Assembly (NCBI GenBank): GCA_903813345.2
Contig: CAIIXF020000006.1
Coordinates: 7,736,989 to 7,800,988 of the forward strand
Reading direction: 5' to 3'
DNA from: Owenia fusiformis
Lineage: Eukaryota; Annelida; Polychaeta; Sabellida; Oweniidae
DNA length: 64,000 bases
Position numbers and translations under genes: made by a program. The notes beneath the pieces were generated by a model that worked only from the letters and a program-made list of their open reading frames with translations, was not told the DNA's origin and searched no databases. How positions within the stretch are numbered: the first letter of the stretch is position 1; each line of letters opens with the position of its first letter. Shown piece after piece: positions 59,101 through 64,000 of the stretch.

Positions 59101-62100
59101 TCAAAATCATTCATATTTATTCATTTATTTGTAAAGTTACTGTAAATTATCTTATATTATTTTATATTTACATGTATATACAAGCTGTTCACTTTTTTCC
59201 TTTTACTATCCACTTTTTCAATATTTCATATATACTGTAAAATATGTTGCATTCAAGCATTTCATTTCATGAATTCTGCATCATCTTTGTTTCAGAACTT
59301 TATCCCTAGAATCTTAGTAAACTGAGCTGTTTTACAGTGCAAATGTGTTCCAACAGCATAATGTGTTGGACTCACCTTTTTGTTGTACTCCTCTGCCTGT
59401 TGCATAGTCCTTGGGTAACCCTCTATGATGAAACCTTTAGCATCTTTGTATTGTTTCAGACTGTCAGTCACAAGTTGTATGGCAATATCCTGCAGAATAC
59501 AAATCATATCAATGAGACATAGACAATTGACAGTAAAGCACTGGTGTATTCCCTATATGGATTTTTCCATCTTAAGCCTATTTGATATAATTCTTTAGTT
59601 TGGGCCTCATTGTCAACTTCCATGTGCTCCCAAGTATAGTATCACAATACAAAGTCACATATATCAGATGGCAACACTTTTATGGAAAAACTGGAACTAG
59701 TATTATGATATCCATAACCCTTATTATTCAAAAATATGTTTGGATAATAAAGAGCACTGGAATCATGAACTGAGAACTATAATTTCAATCAACAGAGCAA
59801 AACAGAAAAGTTCAAAGTAAAATATCATCAAGTAAAATAATTTTTCACTTTTGGCAAAGAACTTTGTAAACTTGCCTATTGGGCAATAGACTGAATGAAA
59901 CATGAGGTAATTATCCTTTGGATCAGAAGGCCCGAGACAATGAAACATTATCTAAAATGATATTAGATGTTATTAATCAATCTTATTTTTGTTATGTTGG
60001 CTAGATCAATTGAAGTTATTATAATGTGAAAACAAGATGCCAATTACTTGATAAGAATTCCAGATCAATGTAGTTATTGAGGATCAATGTGTGGTATCTC
60101 CAGTGAATACTTTGTCTTACGTCTCATGATATAACCTAAGTCTATTGCAAGAAAGAAATTCTACTATAGTCTAAAACTGACAAAATCTTAATCGAAAAAA
60201 TACACAAAACTTCATTCAGAAAATAATTGGATGTCTTCTCCCTTAATTCAAAAGCTGTAATTAGCAGAAAATCCTCAGTTAATCAGTATATAATTTGGAA
60301 TTAAAAAACAAAACAATGAAAAATAGTAATATCAAATATTTCAACACACAAAAGTACCTACCTCTGGTGCCATTTCACCTTTCTGTAAGAGATCTCCAAC
60401 CATGCCCCATTTGTCATCAGCTGAGCCTTTCTGCATAATATTCCTGCGTAACAGATCTCCAATAGAAAGATGTACCCAACCAGGGTACCTGTGCACCAGC
60501 ATCTTACACTGTGAGCCTTTACCACTCCCAGGACCCCCTGAAAATATGATTGACAATTTAAGGTCAAAATTATTAGATCATAATGTAAACACTTTAGAAA
60601 TAACACTTTTTATAATTGAAAACCTTATATGAGTGGAAACCTAAAATTAGAGCAAAGGGAAGGAAATTTAACGTTAATATGAACACAGCTTTTGCATTGC
60701 ATTTGCATTGAACATTAAAATATGCCGCTTATCCCAAATTTTTGTTGACTTACCTATTACAAAAACGATTGGTACATCTGGAATGTCAATCAAGGCCTTT
60801 TCAGGTTTGACATATAGATCATTCTCCTTGCCATGGCCTGGGGGTGGGGTTGCTGTACGGGTAGTTCCTGCTGTGCCTATGGGAGGTAGAGGACTGGTAC
60901 GACTGTCTTCTAGTTTCATTATATCAGCTGAAAAGTAAAATCTGAATTTTTAAAGATCCTTTTTAAATGGTGTTTTATTGTGTTTTGTGCAGGCCTGTAG
61001 CCAGGGGGAGTTCGAGTGAACCCCTCTCTGGCCAAAAGTTCGAATCATATAGTATATACTATTCTGAGTACTTTTCAAGTGATTTTGGGCAAAAGTTGTC
61101 AAATGTGAACCCCCTGGATTATAATTTACAAGTTAACATATTTTACCTGAAACTGTTCTTGAACGTGGTCTGCTACGCCCAGAGCTAGTGCGTCTACCAT
61201 TTGCGCTGCCATTTATGGGTGGCAGTGGGGCAGGTGTTTTTGCACGCTTTTGTTCGATAAAGAGATTCCAACGGACTTGTTCCAAGCCCGATTCACTAAT
61301 TTTATTCAGACATTCCTGAAGGTAGCTGATATGATCCTTGGGCCTATGGTACATCAGCCCTGTCATAAGACACTACAAAGAAAAGAAAGAATTAACAATA
61401 CGATAAATGTACAGTACATGTTTTGGTCTGGCATTAGTCCTGCTTCAAGCTCTTGTGACCATCCCTTCTAGATGCTAATGCAAGACTACTCTGGCTATTT
61501 GAATAGATATGTAGTTGATGAATCAATAATAATTGACTTTTCTATAGATTTTAGATATATTTCATTTGAATACTTATGGCTTACTCTATCAAATAAAACT
61601 TTATAAATTAGAAGATTGCTAATACTTAGAGACTTAGCAAAAAAATATTTAAAAAAAAAAAATTTTTTGAAATTATTGCTTTGTGTTGCTATAACTTATG
61701 AAAAGTATAAATGTCAGACCCATTGTAGACTGTCAGCATTAATTAACATGCTTGTGCAGAAGTAAGCGACAATTGTGCCAAAATGTCTCCATCAGAGATG
61801 ATGGAAAGATTTTATTTGAGAATATATGAAGCTCACACATTTTTGCGACTGAATGCAGATGATATGCACCAGCGGAGGGGGGGGGGGGGGGGGGGCACAC
61901 GCCCCCCCCCCTAAAAAGTCAGAAAATTTGTGTTTTGCCTCATTGCTTTTAACAAAATTTGGATCTTTTTTTAATTCGCTCACAGTTATCATCACACGCC
62001 CCCCCCCTAACACAAAATCCTGGATCCGCCCCTGATATGTTTCCACATGGGATTTCAACTAGAATTGAAAGACCATGGTTTCCACAATATGATTTCTAAG

Positions 62101-62499
62101 CAGTTTAGCAGATTTAATGTTAACGTATGGATGTGTGAGCCAATATTATATTGTGGCATCCCTGAATCCTCATTCAGTTAGAATGACAATGTCAGTCCTT
62201 CTTCATTGGAGATGAAAGACAGATAAGTGTATGCAAAGATCTCTCAGGTAAAATCAAATTTTTTAAAAGCATAAACCAATGAATATAAAGGGCGCATAGT
62301 GACTGAAATAAACATACTTTGTATAATCTAGACATGTTCAATGACAAGGTGAAAGAAATTTATGGCAAGGAGGGATTTGTTTTTATTTATTTTCATTTTC
62401 AGTCAGAAATTCCAACATGTTCATGGTGTTTCAGCCTACCTCGAAGAGCTGTGGTACCTCCCTGTTGGACAGGTACGACTTCGCATCGTCTGTTGTCAT
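39582..62499 (-). CDS. AK5: AK5-like adenylate kinase with four kinase domains
   Basis: Reversible transfer ATP + AMP to 2 ADP; AK5-type and flagellar multi-domain kinases buffer nucleotides. Exons in reading order: 62440-62499, 61147-61372, 60754-60927, 60362-60537, 59376-59489, 58833-59024, 58444-58546, 57971-58183, 57576-57751, 57198-57317, 56614-56805, 56156-56230, 50967-50982, optional 49807-49938 and 46363-46944, 43863-43910, 43268-43431, 42833-42949, 41993-42248, 41548-41598, 41005-41168, 40580-40696, 40074-40265, 39582-39653. The sum is 3732 nt (1243 residues), or 1005 residues without the cassettes. [20 protein letters not shown] matches the human AK5 start; ATG 62507 is an in-frame alternative. 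Four P-loops GGPGSGKG(S/T)Q, four GYPR and four SGR/TGR..DD lids are present. Domains A and B resemble human AK5 domain 1; C and D resemble domain 2. Confidence 0.93.
41376..41491. mobile_element. 116-bp pogo/Tigger-like MITE
   Basis: The ends CAGTAGAAACTATGG and ACACGGTTCTACTG are inverted and flanked by TA on both sides. It lies in an AK5 intron. Confidence 0.6.
41993..43431 (-). other. AK5: AK domain C (AK5 domain-2 type)
   Basis: Contains P-loop [31 protein letters not shown] and lid SGRADD with KKRL, so all AK1-type catalytic arginines are present. The last two exons of the other domains are fused into one here (41993-42248), which suggests intron loss. Confidence 0.88.
42390..42650 (+). 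repeat. Dispersed repeat, copy 2
   Basis: Collinear with 6100-6370. It lies in the intron between two AK5 domain C exons, in the opposite orientation to that gene. Confidence 0.65.
44365..44383 (-). CDS. AK5: Candidate alternative first coding exon of AK5 (MAQLEA)
   Basis: ATG at 44383 gives MAQLEA and a GTAAGA donor in phase 1, joining 43863-43910 to make 399 residues. A TTTTTAG acceptor sits 10 nt upstream, so a non-coding exon could precede it. Used as an internal exon it would break the frame. Confidence 0.45.
44495..44645 (+). repeat. 23-bp minisatellite between the two alternative AK5 first exons
   Basis: Six full units of GTGATGTCACATTGTAACAC plus TTA, and a partial seventh. TGATGTCA recurs every 23 bp. 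Confidence 0.92.
44985..45015 (-). CDS. AK5: Candidate alternative first exon of AK5 ([10 protein letters not shown])
   Basis: ATG at 45015 opens [10 protein letters not shown] and meets a GTAAGT donor in phase 1, which joins exactly to 43863-43910. No acceptor is visible just upstream. This would give a 403-residue isoform with domains C and D only. Gly2 recalls N-myristoylated starts, but the usual Ser/Thr at position 6 is missing. Confidence 0.55.
46363..46944 (-). CDS. AK5: Optional acidic linker cassette 2 of AK5 (582 nt)
   Basis: Acceptor CCAACAG and a weaker donor GTAAAT enclose 194 residues starting [14 protein letters not shown]. About 150 residues then consist largely of Glu, Asp, Asn, Lys, Ser and Thr, with short repeats of [12 protein letters not shown] type. 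The frame is open throughout, its phases allow skipping, and it reads through the donor to a stop at 46169 if unspliced. It is likely a disordered, highly charged spacer between the two kinase pairs. Confidence 0.72.
48265..48492. mobile_element. MITE with TGACAGTAAAACATG inverted ends
   Basis: The 15-bp ends are perfect inverted copies. The interior has repeated GAACACCT/GAACATCT words like other pogo-type elements. A weaker relative is seen at about 47317-47490. Confidence 0.5.
48891..49292. mobile_element. 402-bp mariner-like MITE with CAGGGTG ends
   Basis: CAGGGTGCATC and GGACACCCTG bound the element, with TA on both sides. The terminal CAGGGT is shared with the element at 29549-30735. 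No open frame is present. Confidence 0.5.
49807..49938 (-). CDS. AK5: Optional linker cassette 1 of AK5 (132 nt)
   Basis: Acceptor CTAACAG and donor GTAATT enclose 44 residues beginning (E)[14 protein letters not shown]. The length is a multiple of three with matching phases at both ends, so it can be skipped freely. Its start resembles that of the 46363-46944 exon, which suggests exon duplication. Confidence 0.7.
50967..50982 (-). CDS. AK5: 16-nt microexon of the AK5 linker
   Basis: TTTTTCAG acceptor and GTAAGTG donor bound GCCATACCAAAATCTG, coding for AIPKS plus one base. It starts in phase 0 after the domain B exon and ends in phase 1, which the downstream exons require. Confidence 0.75.
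51218..52049. mobile_element. 832-bp non-autonomous element flanked by TTAA
   Basis: The ends AGGCCCCATGTAAAGTTT and AAACTTTAGACGGGGACT are inverted. TTAA flanks both (51214-51217 and 52050-52053), as for piggyBac- or Kolobok-type elements. The interior is AT-rich with no coding frame. It lies in the long AK5 intron. Confidence 0.7.
52150..52385 (+). repeat. Pyrimidine/A-rich low-complexity tract, nearly free of G
   Basis: Imperfect units of about 20-25 bp of the type CTTACCTTCATCTCTATCCC. Strand asymmetry is strong, with very few G on the plus strand. Confidence 0.8.
53330..53575 (+). repeat. Imperfect tandem repeat of CTAGTCTTTACTGATG type
   Basis: Units of about 20-25 bp alternate between GATGCTTTACTAGTCTT and GATGAATTCAAGCTAGTCTT forms. 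Confidence 0.85.
56156..57751 (-). other. AK5: AK domain B (AK5 domain-1 type)
   Basis: Contains P-loop [25 protein letters not shown] (Glu at the Asp93 position) and lid TGRVDD with IQSR keeping Arg149. The ending [13 protein letters not shown] parallels domain A and human domain 1. Confidence 0.85.
58444..60537 (-). other. AK5: AK domain A (AK5 domain-1 type, altered active site)
   Basis: Contains P-loop [25 protein letters not shown] and lid SGRIDD. Against muscle AK1 numbering, the DGYPR Asp93 position is Glu and the Arg149 position (KKRL in AK1) is Lys (SAKLHHF). The other catalytic arginines (44, 97, 128, 132, 138) are present. It ends with [13 protein letters not shown]. Confidence 0.8.
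61870..62036 (-). mobile_element. MITE with CAGGGGCGGATCCAGG end and long poly-G/C runs
   Basis: The right end, read on the minus strand, starts CAGGGGCGGATCCAGG and is followed by a run of G. The other side has poly-G and poly-C runs near 61877-61911. It is an AK5 intron insertion. Confidence 0.5.
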
Positions 62500-62933
62500 C
62501 CTGCCATACATATAGTACTCCTAAATGACTTTATAAGCCGATAATTAGTTAGTTTTTGAACTAATTTCAGATTTCTAGATTTTCACGTTGACCCAACTTC
62601 GTTTCCAAGGAACACAAATCCATAGTAGATGATGACCTTCTTTGTTGGCAGAACATGTATACCCAATATCGACAGCTAGGGACTTGTGAAATTAATTCAA
62701 TTATGCTTAGTTCGGGCCGTATTATTACACTTTATCTATTTTCTTCAAGTTTGATTCTTTTGTTTTATCAACAACATATAGGACATATGAAAAATATATC
62801 AACGATACTGATTCTGCAATTAATTAAGGTGTTATCATTACTTATCAATAAAATCAATAAAACTATTTCTTTGCCAACAGGTGCGCGTGTAGTGCGAGGG
62901 TAGCAATGCGGATGAATAGGGACTATTTTCAAA

Positions 62934-63011
62934 ATGTCAGCGCCCTTAGTTTTTCAAATTTCTTTCATTATTTTGTTTTTGTCTGTGAATATATCGTTAC
63001 AGAAAAGTCAG
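62934..63011 (+). CDS. Candidate first exon with signal peptide
   Basis: ATG 62934 follows an in-frame stop and gives 26 residues: MSAPLVFQ, a hydrophobic run ISFIILFLSV and then NISLQKSQ. A GTAAAT donor follows in phase 0. This looks like a secretory first exon, but no second exon is visible before the window ends. Confidence 0.3.
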
Positions 63012-63350
63012 GTAAATATTCCACAATATGCTTTGATTAACAAGTGCATGTGCTCTTTGTAAATGCAACAATATTTACAAAAGCTCAAGGAATCTCTAAA
63101 TAAAACACGATAATAGGGGAAAAAATCCCGGGGAAAAAATAAAATTGCTTCATAAACTAATAAATATTGCATTTTTAATTTAGCAAAGACTAGAACTTAA
63201 CTAGGAGTCCCAATTTAGAATCATTATCCCTCTGACACTGGGTGTGACTAGATGGAGTTTTGTCTTTTGCACATGTAGCGCCCACCCATGGTGCGGGGAC
63301 GGAAACTTTGGACTTGTGGGTCAAGCACACTTGTATGTAGTCCAACAACA

Positions 63351-63410
63351 TTAGACCTAGCCCGGGCCTCGTTTCTTATCTGACATGTGTTATGGCCCGG
63401 CTAGGTCTAA
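63351..63410. repeat. Perfect-stem hairpin in the AK5 upstream region
   Basis: TTAGACCTAGCCCGGGCC pairs with GGCCCGGCTAGGTCTAA across a 25-bp loop, with one bulged base. Confidence 0.8.
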
Positions 63411-63904
63411 CCTCCATGACCATTTTGCCTCTGATGCGTTAATTTAATCGTTCAGCAGGTTTCGACAAGCGGAACTAATTGAACCCTGAAAACATGGCAA
63501 TATTACACAAAGAATGTGATTCAAGCATGCATACATACCTTATAAACACATACACCCCGTCCCGTATCCCCCTTAGACCCTATTGATGCATAATTACGAA
63601 AATATTGGAGACAGGTTTGGAATATGACGAAAATGTCGGTCAGTTTTGGTAACATCGAAATTGCAAATCGTTTCAGGAATTAACCGTCATCACGGCACTG
63701 CATTAACGAACAGTTGGTTTGCAATTAATAACTATTTTGCGTGTATATACGCGCTATATAAATTAATCAAAGATACCTGTTATCCTCAAAATTGATCTTT
63801 TTATCCCGAGTAATCGCGATAATAATTATCAATCTATTTGACAACAATTTCGTTTCGCTGGTAGTTTAATTTTACGATCCGGGACACTCAGACGAACAGA
63901 CACA

Positions 63905-63939
63905 ATGACGGACATGCGGAAATGTCACTTTAGAGATTG
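63905..63939 (+). CDS. Candidate first exon of a plus-strand gene at the right edge
   Basis: ATG gives MTDMRKCHFRD plus two bases before a GTAAGT donor. It would be head-to-head with the AK5-like gene. Too short to identify. Confidence 0.3.
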
Positions 63940-64000
63940 GTAAGTGTAGCCTCATTTTACTCGTATAAATGAACATTTAACACAATAATATTGTGTTAAA

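Larger units (their letters stand above)
62521..64000. other. Upstream region of the AK5-like gene
   Basis: The AK5 exon 62440-62520 has a TCATTTAG acceptor, so a non-coding first exon probably lies in this stretch or beyond. It also holds the hairpin and the two candidate plus-strand first exons listed separately. No other gene is visible. Confidence 0.4.

Noticed and set aside
61020-61050. GTTCGAATC-like words that recall a tRNA T-loop
   Set aside because: No acceptor stem, D arm or anticodon arm can be folded around them; they belong to MITE sequence.

Overview
The window is AT-rich animal DNA: spliced genes with GT-AG introns, long introns full of short inverted-repeat transposons, AATAAA signals and no bacterial operon structure. 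The gene set (a ciliary dynein assembly factor, ALG-2/PDCD6, and an AK5-type adenylate kinase with extra domains), an animal copy of a bacterial-type methyltransferase and the abundance of TACATGTA-like motifs suggest an aquatic invertebrate, most plausibly a lophotrochozoan such as a mollusc. The taxon is inference. Gene models below were assembled by hand from splice sites, codon phase and remembered family alignments. Each CDS sums to an intact frame.

Layout. (1) 1-22547, plus strand: DNAAF3, first exon off the left edge, 15 exons visible (1041-22547). Intron 7 holds a complete two-exon gene for a membrane-anchored SAM methyltransferase (6563-7952). Intron 8 holds a nearly full-length LINE (9091-14138) with an exact 8-bp target-site duplication. 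Intron 12 holds a 4.7-kb long-inverted-repeat element (16467-21197) that ends only 30 bp before the next exon and carries a nested foldback element. (2) 24712-32389, minus strand: PDCD6/ALG-2, tail-to-tail with DNAAF3. It has two phase-incompatible, apparently mutually exclusive exons for EF-hand 1. Its first intron carries a mariner-like derivative and a MITE. (3) 33221-36856, plus strand, head-to-head with PDCD6: an unrecognised 384-residue protein in eight exons. (4) 39582-62499, minus strand: an AK5-like adenylate kinase with an N-terminal RIIa/DPY-30-like region and four kinase domains (two of the AK5 domain-1 type, then two of the domain-2 type). The two pairs are joined by a linker built from a 16-nt microexon and two optional in-frame cassettes, one very acidic. 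Two extra first exons in the middle of the gene could make a two-domain isoform. (5) 62500-64000: the AK5 upstream region and two candidate first exons of plus-strand genes running off the right edge.

Functionally, DNAAF3 (dynein pre-assembly) and a multi-domain adenylate kinase (ATP homeostasis, known in sperm flagella) both fit motile cilia. PDCD6 is a calcium sensor. The methyltransferase looks like a Golgi-type enzyme that may O-methylate glycans. No tRNA, rRNA or CRISPR array was seen.
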